A stretch of 64,000 nucleotides of DNA from Arsukibacterium sp. (GTDB lineage Bacteria > Pseudomonadota > Gammaproteobacteria > Enterobacterales > Alteromonadaceae). Under the pieces are notes generated by a model. The model was not told where the DNA came from. It worked only from the letters and a program-made list of their open reading frames with translations, and ran no database searches. Where the stretch lies: contig NZ_JAGYIM010000016.1 of the NCBI RefSeq assembly GCF_018402695.1, positions 592,611 through 656,610 on the forward strand, in the 5' to 3' direction. Position numbers and translations under genes: made by a program. Positions 25,213 through 35,650 of this stretch are shown in pieces (within the stretch, counting starts at the first letter, position 1; each line of letters starts with the position of its first letter).

Positions 25213-27105
25213 ATGACAGAACAACTGTACAACGCCGAATCGATTGAAGTATTAACCGGGCTTGAACCTGTACAGCGCCGTCCAGGCATGTATACCGATA
25301 CGACCCGTCCCAACCATCTTGCCCAGGAAGTTATTGATAACAGCGTGGATGAGGCGCTGGCGGGCCATGCTGATTTGGTGCAGGTTATTTTGCATGACGA
25401 CCAGTCTTTAGAGGTCATCGATAATGGTCGTGGTATGCCGGTCGATATTCACCCGGAAGAGGGAGTATCGGGTGTTGAGCTTATTATGTGTCGCTTACAT
25501 GCCGGTGGTAAGTTTTCCAACAAAAACTACCAGTTCTCCGGTGGATTGCATGGTGTGGGTATTTCTGTTGTTAACGCTTTGTCGAGCCGGGTTGATGTCA
25601 GCATCCGCCGTGACGGTAATGTCTACGATATTGCCTTTGAGCACGGTAACAAAGTCAGCGAGCTGGCGATTACCGGCTCGGTAGGTAAACGCAATACCGG
25701 CACCCGCCTGCGCTTCTGGCCGACACCAAGCTATTTTGACTCGCCAAAGTTTTCAGTCAGCCGGCTGCTGCATGTATTGAAAGCCAAAGCAGTATTGTGT
25801 CCGGGCTTAACGGTAAAGTTTGACGATAAAACCAACCAGCAGCAATACAGCTGGTGTTATCAGGCGGGCATAAGAGATTATCTGGCCGAAGCAGTGCAAA
25901 ACTATATTGCGCTACCAGAGCAACCCTTTGTCGGTAATTTCAGCGGTTCACAGGAAGCCGTGGAATGGGCCTTATTGTGGCTGCCGGAGGGGGGCGAGCT
26001 GGTTACCGAAAGTTACGTTAACCTGATACCCACCGCGCAGGGTGGTACTCATGTAAATGGTTTGCGTCAGGGCTTACTGGAAGCCTTACGTGAATTTTGT
26101 GAGTTTCGCACCTTGCTGCCCCGTGGCATTAAGTTGTCGCCGGAAGATGTCTGGGACCGCTGCAGCTATGTACTCAGTGTGAAAATGCAGGACCCGCAAT
26201 TTGCCGGCCAGACCAAAGAGCGCTTGTCGTCACGCCAGTGTGCGGCTTTTGTCTCGGGTATAGTTAAAGATGCGTTCAGCCTGTGGTTAAACGAGCATAC
26301 TGATATCGCGCTGGCATTAGCTGATTTCTGTATTAATAACGCCCAGAAACGCTTAAAAGCAGCCAAAAAAATTATTCGCAAAAAAGTGACGTCTGGCCCG
26401 GCCTTGCCGGGCAAGTTAACCGATTGTTCTGCACAGGATTTAAACCAGACTGAATTATTTCTGGTTGAAGGTGACTCAGCAGGGGGCAGTGCCAAGCAGG
26501 CGCGGGATCGGGAGTTCCAGGCGGTGATGCCGCTACGCGGTAAAATCTTGAATACCTGGGAAGTGGAATCAGGCCAGATCCTGGCCTCGCAGGAAGTACA
26601 CGATATTTCTGTGGCAATAGGTATTGATCCCGATAGTCAGGATTTAACCGGGCTGCGCTATGGCAAAATTTGTATTCTGGCCGATGCCGACTCAGATGGT
26701 TTACACATCGCCACCTTGCTTTGCGCCTTATTTATGCGCCATTTCAGTACGTTAGTAGCAGCCGGGCATGTCTATGTCGCGATGCCGCCGCTGTACCGGA
26801 TAGATATTGGTAAAGACGTTTATTATGCGCTGGATGAAGATGAAAAAACCGGGGTGCTGGACAGGATTGAAGCTGAGAAAAAACGCGGTAAGGTTAACGT
26901 ACAACGTTTTAAAGGGTTGGGTGAGATGAACCCTCTGCAATTGCGTGAAACGACGATGGACCCGAATACCCGGCGCCTGGTGCAGCTAACCATTGATGAC
27001 GTGGCTCAGACCATGGAGCTGATGGATATGTTGCTGGCCAAAAAACGGGCAACTGATCGACGGGACTGGCTGGAGTTAAAAGGGGACCGGGCGCTGATTG
27101 CCTAG
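25213..27105 (+). CDS. parE: DNA topoisomerase IV subunit B
   Basis: A 630-residue ParE, exactly the E. coli length when started at the ATG at 25213 rather than the GTG at 25201. It is the ATPase subunit of topoisomerase IV, which decatenates sister chromosomes. The GHKL ATPase motifs (VIDNSVDEAL, VIDNGRGMPV, GGLHGVG), the transducer domain and the TOPRIM block (VEGDSAGGSAKQARDR; DADSDG) are visible. It ends the cpdA-yqiA-parE series. parC follows after one intervening gene. Confidence 0.98.
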   Translation: MTEQLYNAESIEVLTGLEPVQRRPGMYTDTTRPNHLAQEVIDNSVDEALAGHADLVQVILHDDQSLEVIDNGRGMPVDIHPEEGVSGVELIMCRLHAGGKFSNKNYQFSGGLHGVGISVVNALSSRVDVSIRRDGNVYDIAFEHGNKVSELAITGSVGKRNTGTRLRFWPTPSYFDSPKFSVSRLLHVLKAKAVLCPGLTVKFDDKTNQQQYSWCYQAGIRDYLAEAVQNYIALPEQPFVGNFSGSQEAVEWALLWLPEGGELVTESYVNLIPTAQGGTHVNGLRQGLLEALREFCEFRTLLPRGIKLSPEDVWDRCSYVLSVKMQDPQFAGQTKERLSSRQCAAFVSGIVKDAFSLWLNEHTDIALALADFCINNAQKRLKAAKKIIRKKVTSGPALPGKLTDCSAQDLNQTELFLVEGDSAGGSAKQARDREFQAVMPLRGKILNTWEVESGQILASQEVHDISVAIGIDPDSQDLTGLRYGKICILADADSDGLHIATLLCALFMRHFSTLVAAGHVYVAMPPLYRIDIGKDVYYALDEDEKTGVLDRIEAEKKRGKVNVQRFKGLGEMNPLQLRETTMDPNTRRLVQLTIDDVAQTMELMDMLLAKKRATDRRDWLELKGDRALIA

Positions 27106-27170
27106 CGCTGGGGCCAGGTTTGCCGGCGCCAAAGAAGTCGCATCACAATTAAGGATATGAAACTGTTTTG

Positions 27171-28562
27171 ATGAAAATCTGCCGCTACTTATTGCTGCTG
27201 TTGTTACTGATCCAGGTATCTCTGGTTCGGGCGGAGCCAATCCCTGACTGGTTACAGGAGCTGGATAGCTTGAAACATCGTCAGCCTGAGCAAAGCCTGG
27301 CTACTTTGCTGGAGCGTCAGCCAGAGTTTGCCAGTCAGCCAGATGCGGTAAAGGCCTATTGGTTGCGGCAACAAGCTGCCTTGTACAGTGCGCTTGGCCG
27401 ACATCAGCAACAGCAACAGGCTGCCCGTCGGGCAATGGCGTTACTGCAGGATACTGAATCGGCTTTAAAAGTGGAAGTATGGTACGAACTGGGCTATGCG
27501 CTGGAAATGCAGGTGCAGTTATCCGACGCACTGCAGCATTATCAACAGGGCACCGCCTTAGCGACCCTGCTTGATAATGAAAAGCTCATTCTGCGAGGCC
27601 AGATCAATCAGGCGGCAATCATGAGCGAACAAAACAATGATCAACAGGCACTGACGTTGTTAAAAGACGTGTATCAGCGTGCTGAATTGCTGCAGGACCC
27701 GGAAATACTGGCAGAGGTGAATGCCCAGCTGGGCCTGATGTATTCTTCACTGGCATTTGAAGATGATGCGCTGGAGTTTTTGCAGCGGGCGCTGGTGTTA
27801 TATCAGCAATTAGGTTGGGTTAAAAACGAAATAGCAGTACTGTTTAATCTGGCCCGGACGTACAGCTATCAGGAAAAATATCAGCAGGCGTTGGACCATT
27901 TTAATCAGATGCTGCAACGCAGTCTGGCAGCAAATGATGACGTCAATTTGTATCACGCTTATCTCGGGCTGGCGATTACCAGCGCTGAAATGAACCGCAC
28001 TGAGGCTGCACTCGGTTATATTGAGAAAGCGGAGCAATACTTAGCAAATTTGCAGTCCAGTTATCACGTGCAGTCTCACCATTACGAAAAAGCCCTGATT
28101 TATCGTGATTTAGAGCAAACATCGCTGGCAATGCAACAGCTGATGCTGGCGGAGCAAGCCAGCAGGCAACCTGCTGAGCAGGCCGACCATGTGGCACTGG
28201 CCATAAAATTACTACGGGCGGAGTTACTGGCGCAGCAAGACCAATACCAGAAAGCTTACTTTGCCCTGCATGATTTTATTGATGGCTTTCAGCAGCTTCG
28301 AAACAAAGAAAATGAATTGGCGCTGGAGCATATGCGGCTTGAATTTGACAGTGAACGGCAACAGGTTCGTACCAGCTTGCTGGAGGCCGAGAATGAATTA
28401 AAAGCGCTGCGCTTGCAGGAAGTGGAACGCAAACGGCAAATTCAGCTGTTGTGGTTAGGGATCCTCGGTTGTACAACCCTGATTTTACTGGGCATAGTAT
28501 TATGGCAATTTACCCGGCGCGCCGATAAAAGTGGTCGTAAAAAAACCAACTTACCACTTTAA
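27171..28562 (+). CDS. TPR-repeat membrane protein, sensor-like but without an output domain
   Basis: A 463-residue protein with an N-terminal signal peptide (about residues 1-21, ending LVRA), a long all-helical region with several tetratricopeptide-like repeats (about 25-350), a coiled coil (about 360-420), one membrane segment (about 425-445) and a short basic tail. This matches the periplasmic sensor half of TPR-containing diguanylate cyclases and histidine kinases, but the protein stops right after the membrane helix. The ATG at 27171 is preferred to the TTG at 27168. It sits between parE and parC, a place where E. coli has other genes. The function is unknown. Confidence 0.75.
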   Translation: MKICRYLLLLLLLIQVSLVRAEPIPDWLQELDSLKHRQPEQSLATLLERQPEFASQPDAVKAYWLRQQAALYSALGRHQQQQQAARRAMALLQDTESALKVEVWYELGYALEMQVQLSDALQHYQQGTALATLLDNEKLILRGQINQAAIMSEQNNDQQALTLLKDVYQRAELLQDPEILAEVNAQLGLMYSSLAFEDDALEFLQRALVLYQQLGWVKNEIAVLFNLARTYSYQEKYQQALDHFNQMLQRSLAANDDVNLYHAYLGLAITSAEMNRTEAALGYIEKAEQYLANLQSSYHVQSHHYEKALIYRDLEQTSLAMQQLMLAEQASRQPAEQADHVALAIKLLRAELLAQQDQYQKAYFALHDFIDGFQQLRNKENELALEHMRLEFDSERQQVRTSLLEAENELKALRLQEVERKRQIQLLWLGILGCTTLILLGIVLWQFTRRADKSGRKKTNLPL

Positions 28563-28623
28563 TTACATTAGTTTTTAACGACCGAATTTATAACGAATTA
28601 GCGTAAATATAACAGGAACCGGC

Positions 28624-30933
28624 ATGACAGAAACGGTGTTATCCCAGGACGGCGTTGAGCAGTTACCGCTGCGCCGCTTTACTGAAGAAGCCTACTTAAA
28701 TTATTCGATGTACGTCATTATGGACCGGGCATTACCGCATATTGGCGATGGTTTAAAACCTGTGCAGCGGCGGATTATTTACGCCATGTCTGAGCTCGGC
28801 CTGTCGCACCTTGCCAAATACAAAAAGTCGGCCCGTACTGTCGGTGATGTGCTGGGTAAATTTCATCCGCATGGTGACAGCGCCTGTTACGAAGCGATGG
28901 TACTGATGGCGCAACCGTTCTCGTATCGTTACCCCTTGGTAGACGGCCAGGGTAACTGGGGTGCGCCGGATGATCCGAAATCCTTCGCCGCCATGCGTTA
29001 CACCGAAGCCAAGTTATCCCGTTTTAGCGAGGTACTACTATCCGAGCTTGGCTCTGGCACCACCGACTGGTTGCCGAATTTCGATGGTACTTTAGAAGAG
29101 CCCAAAGTCCTGCCTGCCCGGTTACCCCATATTTTGTTAAACGGTATTACCGGTATTGCCGTGGGTATGGCAACCGATATTCCGCCGCACAATGTGCGGG
29201 AGGTGGCTAACGCCTGTGCTGCATTGCTGGACAACCCGCAAAGCTCTGTTACTGATTTAATGCAGTATGTAAAAGGGCCGGATTACCCGACTGACGCCGA
29301 AATTATCAGCCCGGCCAGTGATATTGCCGCAATTTATCAAAGTGGTCGTGGCAGCATCAAAATGCGGGCAGTCTATCAGTTGGAAGACGGCGACATTGTG
29401 CTAACCGCTCTGCCACACCAAACGTCTGGTGCAAAAATTCTGGAGCAAATTGCCGGCCAGATGCAGGCGAAAAAGCTGCCGATGGTTAGCGATTTGCGCG
29501 ATGAGTCCGATCATGAAAACCCGACGAGGATTGTAATTGTACCGCGTTCCAACCGGGTAGATATTGAGCAGTTAATGCAACACTTGTTTGCGACTACCGA
29601 TTTAGAGCGCAGCTACCGGGTTAACTTAAATATTCTGGGGCTGGATCAACGGCCGCGGGTGAAAAACCTGCTGGAAATTCTCAGCGAATGGCTGAGCTTC
29701 CGGCGTGACACCGTGCGTCGTCGTTTACAATATCGTTTAGATAAAGTGCTAGACCGCCTGCATGTGTTAGAAGGTTTATTAATTGCCTTTCTAAATATCG
29801 ATGATGTTATCCGGATTATCCGTACTTTTGATGAGCCAAAACCGGAGCTGATAGCGTTTTTCGGTATAACCGAACGCCAGGCCGAAGCCATTTTAGAGCT
29901 GAAATTACGTCATCTGGCCAAGCTGGAAGAAATGAAGATCCGGGGCGAGCAGGACGAGCTGGCCAAAGAGCGGGACAAACTGCAAAGTATTTTAGGCTCA
30001 GAGAAAAAACTCACCAAGCTTATTCGCGATGAATTACTGGCCGATGCTGAAAAATACGGTGATGAACGACGCAGCCCATTAGTCACCCGCGGTGAAGCTA
30101 AAGCATTAAGTGAAAAAGAGTTGCTACCCAGTGAGCCGGTGACGGTAGTGCTGTCTGAAAAAGGCTGGGTACGCTGTGCCAAAGGCCATGATGTCGATGG
30201 CAATGCCCTGAGTTATAAAGCCGGTGATGCCTTTAAAGCGATGGCCAGCGGTCGTTCCAATCAGCAGGCGGTGTTTATCGACTCCAGTGGCCGTAGCTAT
30301 GCCACCGAAGCGCATGAGTTGCCGTCGGCCCGTGGTCAGGGCGAGCCGTTAAGTGGCCGCTTTACCATTGTTGCCGGTGAAACGGTCGACCATGTGCTGC
30401 TGGGCGATGACAAGCGGGCATTATTACTGGCCAGCGACGCCGGCTATGGTTTTGTAGCCGAATACAGTGATTTACTCAGCCGTAATAAAGCGGGTAAGGC
30501 GGTGCTTAGCCTGCCAGTTGGCGCTAAAGTGTTACCGCCGCTGGTGGTGAAACAGCCCGAGACCGATTTATTACTATGTATTTCCAATGAAGGCCGGATG
30601 CTGGTATTTCCGGTCAGTGAATTGCCGAAACTCAGCAAGGGTAAAGGCAATAAATTAATGTCTATTCCATCAGCCCGGGCAGCCAGCCGGGAAGAGTACG
30701 TTTGTCAGCTGGCGGTGGTACCGGCAGAGGGCGGCGTTACTCTGGTAGCGGGTAAGCGTAAACTGACCCTGAAAACAGCTGATTTAGAGCACTATGTTGG
30801 CGAGCGAGGCCGCAGAGGCAACAAACTGCCACGCGGCTTGCAGCGGATTGACGAAGTGCAGGTGCAGCAGGGGGCCAGCGACAGCCAGCAAACTGATGAA
30901 ACCACCAGTGATCAAACCAGCAGTGACAGCTAA
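28624..30933 (+). CDS. parC: DNA topoisomerase IV subunit A
   Basis: A 769-residue ParC (752 in E. coli). The catalytic Tyr is in [11 protein letters not shown] near residue 123, and the quinolone-determining region with [12 protein letters not shown] is intact with its Ser. The C-terminal beta-propeller follows the tower and coiled coil. The last 20 or so residues are a Ser/Thr/Asp/Gln-rich tail. With ParE it removes DNA links. plsC follows after 42 bp, as in E. coli. Confidence 0.98.
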   Translation: MTETVLSQDGVEQLPLRRFTEEAYLNYSMYVIMDRALPHIGDGLKPVQRRIIYAMSELGLSHLAKYKKSARTVGDVLGKFHPHGDSACYEAMVLMAQPFSYRYPLVDGQGNWGAPDDPKSFAAMRYTEAKLSRFSEVLLSELGSGTTDWLPNFDGTLEEPKVLPARLPHILLNGITGIAVGMATDIPPHNVREVANACAALLDNPQSSVTDLMQYVKGPDYPTDAEIISPASDIAAIYQSGRGSIKMRAVYQLEDGDIVLTALPHQTSGAKILEQIAGQMQAKKLPMVSDLRDESDHENPTRIVIVPRSNRVDIEQLMQHLFATTDLERSYRVNLNILGLDQRPRVKNLLEILSEWLSFRRDTVRRRLQYRLDKVLDRLHVLEGLLIAFLNIDDVIRIIRTFDEPKPELIAFFGITERQAEAILELKLRHLAKLEEMKIRGEQDELAKERDKLQSILGSEKKLTKLIRDELLADAEKYGDERRSPLVTRGEAKALSEKELLPSEPVTVVLSEKGWVRCAKGHDVDGNALSYKAGDAFKAMASGRSNQQAVFIDSSGRSYATEAHELPSARGQGEPLSGRFTIVAGETVDHVLLGDDKRALLLASDAGYGFVAEYSDLLSRNKAGKAVLSLPVGAKVLPPLVVKQPETDLLLCISNEGRMLVFPVSELPKLSKGKGNKLMSIPSARAASREEYVCQLAVVPAEGGVTLVAGKRKLTLKTADLEHYVGERGRRGNKLPRGLQRIDEVQVQQGASDSQQTDETTSDQTSSDS

Positions 30934-30947
30934 AGCCGCTATACTGT

Positions 30948-30969
30948 GCCCCTTTTATCCTAAAGGGGC
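30948..30969 (+). promoter_or_regulatory. stem-loop between parC and plsC
   Basis: GCCCCTTT (30948-30955) pairs perfectly with AAAGGGGC (30962-30969), ending 6 bp before the plsC start. It could hide the ribosome site or mark an RNA end. A TATACT sequence lies just upstream (30941-30946), so a plsC promoter starting at the stem is also possible. Confidence 0.45.
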
Positions 30970-30975
30970 CAGCTA

Positions 30976-31719
30976 GTGATTGCGGTTGTTCGTCTAATAT
31001 TACTGACGTTATTTTTTATTATCAGTACTGTGGCAGGGTTAATCGTCTGTTTGTTCAGACCTTTTCATCCTGACAACGTCGCGCTGTTCAGTCGTTGGTA
31101 CGGCAAGGTTGCCTGGATCCTGGGGATTGAAGTTGAAGTGCGGCGCGATCCGGCAATTGTCGCTGGTGAGCCCTATGTGTTTATTGCCAACCATCAGAAC
31201 AACCTCGACTTATTCACACTCAGTGGTACTGTATTACCCCGTACGGTAACCATTGGTAAAAAAAGCCTGAAATATATCCCGTTTTTTGGCCAGTTATACT
31301 GGTTAAGCGGCAATATCATGATTGACCGTAACGACAAAAATAAAGCATTAAGTACCATGCTGGCCGCAGCCGAGCGGATATCGCAGCACAAAATTTCAGT
31401 CTGGATGTTTCCCGAGGGTACCCGTAGTTACGGCCGGGGTCTGTTACCTTTTAAAATGGGGGCCTTTCATATCGCACTGGAGGCCAACGTACCGCTGGTG
31501 CCGGTAACCATGAGTAGCACCCATGATCAGTTCAAACTTAACCGCTGGAATAACGGCAAGGTTATCGTCCAGTTTGCCGCGCCCGCGCCGCTGAGCAAAG
31601 AAGACAATCTGCGTCAGTTTGCCAAAAATATCCGCTTACAGATGGCCGCACAAATTCAGCAGCTTGATGAAGAGCTCGGCAACGACTACACTGCGCGAAA
31701 CAGCAAATCAAAAGAGTAA
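30976..31719 (+). CDS. plsC: 1-acylglycerol-3-phosphate O-acyltransferase
   Basis: A 247-residue PlsC with an N-terminal membrane segment and the acyltransferase motifs NHQNNLD (HX4D, about residues 73-79) and FPEGTRS. It makes phosphatidic acid from the product of PlsY. The start is GTG at 30976. It follows parC as in E. coli and runs into rraB after 4 bp. Confidence 0.95.
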   Translation: MIAVVRLILLTLFFIISTVAGLIVCLFRPFHPDNVALFSRWYGKVAWILGIEVEVRRDPAIVAGEPYVFIANHQNNLDLFTLSGTVLPRTVTIGKKSLKYIPFFGQLYWLSGNIMIDRNDKNKALSTMLAAAERISQHKISVWMFPEGTRSYGRGLLPFKMGAFHIALEANVPLVPVTMSSTHDQFKLNRWNNGKVIVQFAAPAPLSKEDNLRQFAKNIRLQMAAQIQQLDEELGNDYTARNSKSKE

Positions 31720-31723
31720 TTGC

Positions 31724-32095
31724 ATGGAAAACTGGCAGGAATTTACTGAAGATACCATAGGCGCGTTGCTGGAAGATGGCAGCGATCCGGATGCGCTTTA
31801 TACCGTAGAGCATCATTTCTACGACAAAGACTTTAACAAGCTGGAAAAACTGGCCGTTGAGCTCTTTAAACTGGGTTATGAAGTCACTGACGCCGAAGAA
31901 GTTGAATTTGAAGACGGCGCCAGTGCCTGGGTTTTCGATGCCATTCGCGAGCAATCACTGGAGGTCGACCCTATCGTTGCTGATGCCATTAAACTGGAAG
32001 AACTGGCCCACAAACACGGTGTGGAATACGACGGCTGGGGCACTTACTTTGAAGGCGACGAAGAAGACTTTGATCTGGATGACGACGAAGAGTAA
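31724..32095 (+). CDS. rraB: ribonuclease E inhibitor RraB
   Basis: A 123-residue acidic protein matching RraB: EDGSDPDALYTVEHHFYDKD, then FKLGYEVTDAEE, EYDGWGTYFE and an Asp/Glu-only C-terminal tail. RraB binds RNase E and changes the degradosome, altering mRNA decay. I chose the ATG at 31724, with AAAGAG upstream, over longer frames that run back into plsC. A strong terminator follows. Confidence 0.95.
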   Translation: MENWQEFTEDTIGALLEDGSDPDALYTVEHHFYDKDFNKLEKLAVELFKLGYEVTDAEEVEFEDGASAWVFDAIREQSLEVDPIVADAIKLEELAHKHGVEYDGWGTYFEGDEEDFDLDDDEE

Positions 32096-32112
32096 GGTAT
32101 TAATTAAAAACA

Positions 32113-32138
32113 AAAAAGCCGCTTTATAGCGGCTTTTT
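32113..32138. terminator. bidirectional intrinsic terminator
   Basis: AAAAAGCCGCT (32113-32123) and AGCGGCTTTTT (32128-32138) are perfect arms around a 4-nt loop. The A and T runs allow use from both sides; it is best placed to end the rraB transcript and could also serve the TIGR03545 gene. Confidence 0.85.
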
Positions 32139-32185
32139 GTTTTAATGGCAGTTTCGGTAGTGTTTGTTGCAGTAGCTATCTGCTG

Positions 32186-33937
32186 TTAACCTCCACCGCC
32201 AAGCCGGTCGCGCAGCTTATCTTTTAACTTGTCAGCGGCCTGCTCTTTTACGCCGGCCAGTTTGGCGTTCAGCATTTGCTCAATATTGCCCTCCAGCGAC
32301 TCGGCCGCACTGTCTTGTTGATTCAACATACTCAGCCAGTCGCTCTGGCCACCCAGCTGCTGTTGTAACTCGCTGTCGAGCTTACTGCGCAGATCTGTTT
32401 GCAACGCAGCAATTTTCGCTTTGGCTTCACCCAGTACTGCATCAGCCAGCAGTTTATCCAGCGGCGAGCGAATGCTAACATCTGGTGCACTAATCAAACC
32501 CGTTGCGTTTAAATTAAGAGGGATTTCTGCCTGCTGGTTCAACAGCGTGACCAGTTGCTGCATGTATTTATTGTCGCTGGGGGTAAACTCGGCCTGTTGC
32601 AGCACCAGTTGGGCCTGCTGCTGCACCTGGTTGTCGACCAGATTTAGCTTACCCGTGCTGTTCAGCATGGCACCAGCGAGCTCTAGTCGGGTATCGCCAC
32701 CGCCAATAGCCATACTGTCGACATTAATACCCTGCAATTGCCAGTTTACATTGGTGACCATTTGCTCCAGTACGGCGAAGTCGCCATCCAGTTTCAGCAG
32801 TGAAAGCTGCGGCAAACCGGTTACTTGTGCATTAAAGCGGGTTGCCGCGTTGATGATCTGGTGCTGGGCAGTAATATCCTGCAGCTCTACTAAGGCTTCA
32901 CCGCCGCCAATCAGCCAGTTAACCCGGGCATTTTTAATCCAGAAATCCGGGTAGGGCTGGCTTGGCAGAGGCAGAATGCGGTTGGGCAGCGTGACTTCAG
33001 GCTCTTCGCCTTGCGCTTTGCCGGGTAAATTGTCCGGAATGTAAGGCCGTGCCAGGCGATACACCGCTTCCAGCTGACCAATCCGCTCGCCCCAGAAATC
33101 GCCCAGTAAAATCTGGCTGATGGGTGCCAGACCGCTCTCACCAATATTGGCCAGATCCTGTAATTTCTGCCAGTCACTGCTGCTGGCATCACGCAGGGCT
33201 GTTACCGCCTGCTGCAACTGCTGACGGCTCTGGCTAAGCTGCTGCTGCACCGCCTTTAATTGGTCGCGCTCTGCGCGCAGCGTGTCCTGCAGTTTTTTCA
33301 GTTCAGCTGCCTTAGCGGCTAAATCGGCGGGGTTGGCAATTTTACTGTCGGTCAGCGCTTTAATATCAGCCTGAATTTGCTCAAGTTTCGCTTTGTCAGG
33401 CAACTGTGATTGTAAGTCGCGCAGCACTTGTTGCTGCTCGTCGGCAAGCTGCTTTAATTCCTCGCCGCGGCCAACAGTTTGTAAATCTGCCCGGGCCAGA
33501 AGTTCATCGGCGTTAGGTAAGTCGAGCCTGAGCAACTGCTGTAAATCGACTTTGTCGGCCGGGTCAGCATGTGGGCCACGAAATACCTTGCCCGGACTGC
33601 TGCGCTCAGTACCGTAGGCCAGGCCGTCGACCGCCAGGTCGTTAATTACATAATAGCCCAGTAAGGCCGGCCACACTTCCAGTGCGGCCCGGGCATTGCT
33701 GAAACTAATGGTGTTATGGCTTGGTTTAGCATTGTCAGTAATTTGTAATTCACTGACGTTAAGGGTGAGCGGTGCCAGGCTGACCGAAACATCACTGATA
33801 TTGACTTCAGCGCCAACTGCTTTTTCCAGGCTATACACCATGCCAAAGCGGATAGCGGTGCCAAGAAACAGATAAACGAGTGCCAGGACTGCTGCCAGCA
33901 TTGCCAGAAAAATTAACCAACCGGATTTACGGATCAT
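32186..33937 (-). CDS. TIGR03545 family protein
   Basis: A 583-residue protein with an N-terminal membrane segment (about residues 7-25), an AsmA-like start (VYSLEKAVGAEVNISDVSVSL), a long coiled coil (about 165-260) and a C-terminal beta-rich part. This layout matches TIGR03545, a family of unknown function. It is regularly next to TIGR03546, which here lies 10 bp upstream on the same strand. The AsmA-like start suggests an envelope or lipid-related role, but that is inference. Confidence 0.88.
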   Translation of the reverse strand: MIRKSGWLIFLAMLAAVLALVYLFLGTAIRFGMVYSLEKAVGAEVNISDVSVSLAPLTLNVSELQITDNAKPSHNTISFSNARAALEVWPALLGYYVINDLAVDGLAYGTERSSPGKVFRGPHADPADKVDLQQLLRLDLPNADELLARADLQTVGRGEELKQLADEQQQVLRDLQSQLPDKAKLEQIQADIKALTDSKIANPADLAAKAAELKKLQDTLRAERDQLKAVQQQLSQSRQQLQQAVTALRDASSSDWQKLQDLANIGESGLAPISQILLGDFWGERIGQLEAVYRLARPYIPDNLPGKAQGEEPEVTLPNRILPLPSQPYPDFWIKNARVNWLIGGGEALVELQDITAQHQIINAATRFNAQVTGLPQLSLLKLDGDFAVLEQMVTNVNWQLQGINVDSMAIGGGDTRLELAGAMLNSTGKLNLVDNQVQQQAQLVLQQAEFTPSDNKYMQQLVTLLNQQAEIPLNLNATGLISAPDVSIRSPLDKLLADAVLGEAKAKIAALQTDLRSKLDSELQQQLGGQSDWLSMLNQQDSAAESLEGNIEQMLNAKLAGVKEQAADKLKDKLRDRLGGGG

Positions 33938-33947
33938 CTGACGCTCC

Positions 33948-34439
33948 TTAATTTAATTTTTCATACAGTTGCACCAGCTTACTGGCCTTTAACATCTGCA
34001 CCACTTTCCATTGCTGCAGTTTACTCATGACCCGGCCACGATATTGCTTGACCAATACTGTACCCAGCCAGGTAACCGGCAGCAGTAACAGTATGCCCAG
34101 GACAAAGGCGCCCAGCACCAGCGTGTGATGTAAATGAAACAGTTGCAAGGTTTCACTTTGCGCCAGCAGTTGCAACAAACCGGGGCTTTGCGCATATTGC
34201 CAGGTAACAGCTTCCAGCGAGTCACCAAAAATAAACATCAGGCCGCTGCACAGGCCCCAGACCAGTAGAAAGGTAGCCAGATTAACAGTTAACAGACACA
34301 CCAGCAGCAGGATAAGCAGCGTCAGTAAGCCAAACGGCAATAAGCCGGCGAGTAGGCCAAGGCCGATGCCCCAGCCAATTTGCCAGGGGGAGGCTTCAGA
34401 GTTCAGTACTTTCAGAATTCGGGCAAGCAGGGTTAGCAT
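33948..34439 (-). CDS. TIGR03546 family membrane protein
   Basis: A 163-residue membrane protein of the TIGR03546/DUF2062 type with about three hydrophobic segments and an N-terminal SEASPWQIGWGIGLGLLAGL block. I chose the ATG at 34439, with GGATG upstream; the longer frame has no ribosome site. It is the upstream partner of TIGR03545. Their function is unknown. Confidence 0.87.
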   Translation of the reverse strand: MLTLLARILKVLNSEASPWQIGWGIGLGLLAGLLPFGLLTLLILLLVCLLTVNLATFLLVWGLCSGLMFIFGDSLEAVTWQYAQSPGLLQLLAQSETLQLFHLHHTLVLGAFVLGILLLLPVTWLGTVLVKQYRGRVMSKLQQWKVVQMLKASKLVQLYEKLN

Positions 34440-34552
34440 AGGACATCCTTTATCGTCACAGTCAGTGCTGTTATATAAGGTAACAGGCACACCGGCGTTT
34501 GTCAGCCGCCGGTGGTTGAAACAGTGTCGATAAACGCAACGGCAACGGGCTG

Positions 34553-35647
34553 TTACTGTAGCTGATGGCGCAGCCAGCGCTGACTAAGCTGCTGGCCGAT
34601 TATCCGCAAAATTAACCCGGCCAGCAGCAATGCCGCGGCCAGTTCAAGCCAGCCAGGCAATACGGAATGCTGGTGTTGCATGGCACCCTGCACTGTTATA
34701 TCAAAATAAGCCAAACCCTGGTCCAATAACCAGCCAAACAGTACCGACATCACAATGACCCCGAATAAGTATGCTGCCAGCGCGCGTTTACCTAATTCTT
34801 TGTATACCACGCTAATTGTGGCGATATTGGTAGCGGGACCGGCCTGCATAAAGACCAGCGCCGCACCGGGGGAGATTCCGACCAGCATCATTGCTGCGGC
34901 AATAGGTGTTGATGCCGTAGCGCAGACATACATTGGCACGGAGATTAGCACCATTAACAGCATGGTCCAGATACTGCTGCCATACCGGGTCAGGGAGTCC
35001 ATTGGTACCAGAGTTTGCACCAGTGCGGCGAAAAAAAAGCCCAGCATTAGCCACAGGTAGAAATCGCTCAGCAGCTTGCCAGTACTGTATTGCAGGCCCT
35101 CTTTCGCCTGCTGCCACAGCGAAGGTTTTGCCGCTGTCTTGGGCTTGGCGCTGCAGCAGGATGGCTTAACCGGCTCACTGATCGGCGTTGCTTTTGCAGC
35201 ACAGCAGCTTTTAACGTTATTACTGATATCAGCGGGCGCCGGCGCTTCAGTGGCCCGGCCAACCAGTAAACCGGCGGTAATGGCGCTGATAATAGCCGCA
35301 ACCGGGCGTACTATCGCCATCACCGGCCCGAGCAGCACATAAGATACTGAAATAGAGTCTACCCCTGTTTCCGGCGTGGCACTTAAAAATGCCACTGTCG
35401 CCCCTTTGCTCGCTCCACCGCGGCGTAACTGGATTGCTGCCGGGATAACGCCGCAGCTGCAAAGTGGCAAAGGTGCGCCCAACAGCGCACCCTTTACCAC
35501 CGGTTTTACGCCTTCGCCACCCAGTTGCCGCTGCAGCCAGTCCATCGGGATCCAAGCCTTCATCACTGCTGCAACTGCCAAGCCAACCAGTAACCAGGGT
35601 GCGGACAGCACAAACAGCTGCCAGAAGTTATCTATAAAATCCAGCAT
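34553..35647 (-). CDS. SO_0444-type Cu/Zn efflux permease (COG0701)
   Basis: A 364-residue polytopic membrane protein of the COG0701/DUF318 permease superfamily, SO_0444 branch, associated with copper and zinc tolerance. The hallmark PLCSCGVIPAA is near residues 60-70. The central cytoplasmic linker (about 140-170) carries the pairs KSCCAAK and PSCCSAK, likely metal-handling sites. It lies 3 bp behind a ZntR-like MerR regulator whose promoter shows the MerR operator layout, so it should be induced by the metal that regulator senses. Confidence 0.88.
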   Translation of the reverse strand: MLDFIDNFWQLFVLSAPWLLVGLAVAAVMKAWIPMDWLQRQLGGEGVKPVVKGALLGAPLPLCSCGVIPAAIQLRRGGASKGATVAFLSATPETGVDSISVSYVLLGPVMAIVRPVAAIISAITAGLLVGRATEAPAPADISNNVKSCCAAKATPISEPVKPSCCSAKPKTAAKPSLWQQAKEGLQYSTGKLLSDFYLWLMLGFFFAALVQTLVPMDSLTRYGSSIWTMLLMVLISVPMYVCATASTPIAAAMMLVGISPGAALVFMQAGPATNIATISVVYKELGKRALAAYLFGVIVMSVLFGWLLDQGLAYFDITVQGAMQHQHSVLPGWLELAAALLLAGLILRIIGQQLSQRWLRHQLQ

Positions 35648-35650
35648 CAG

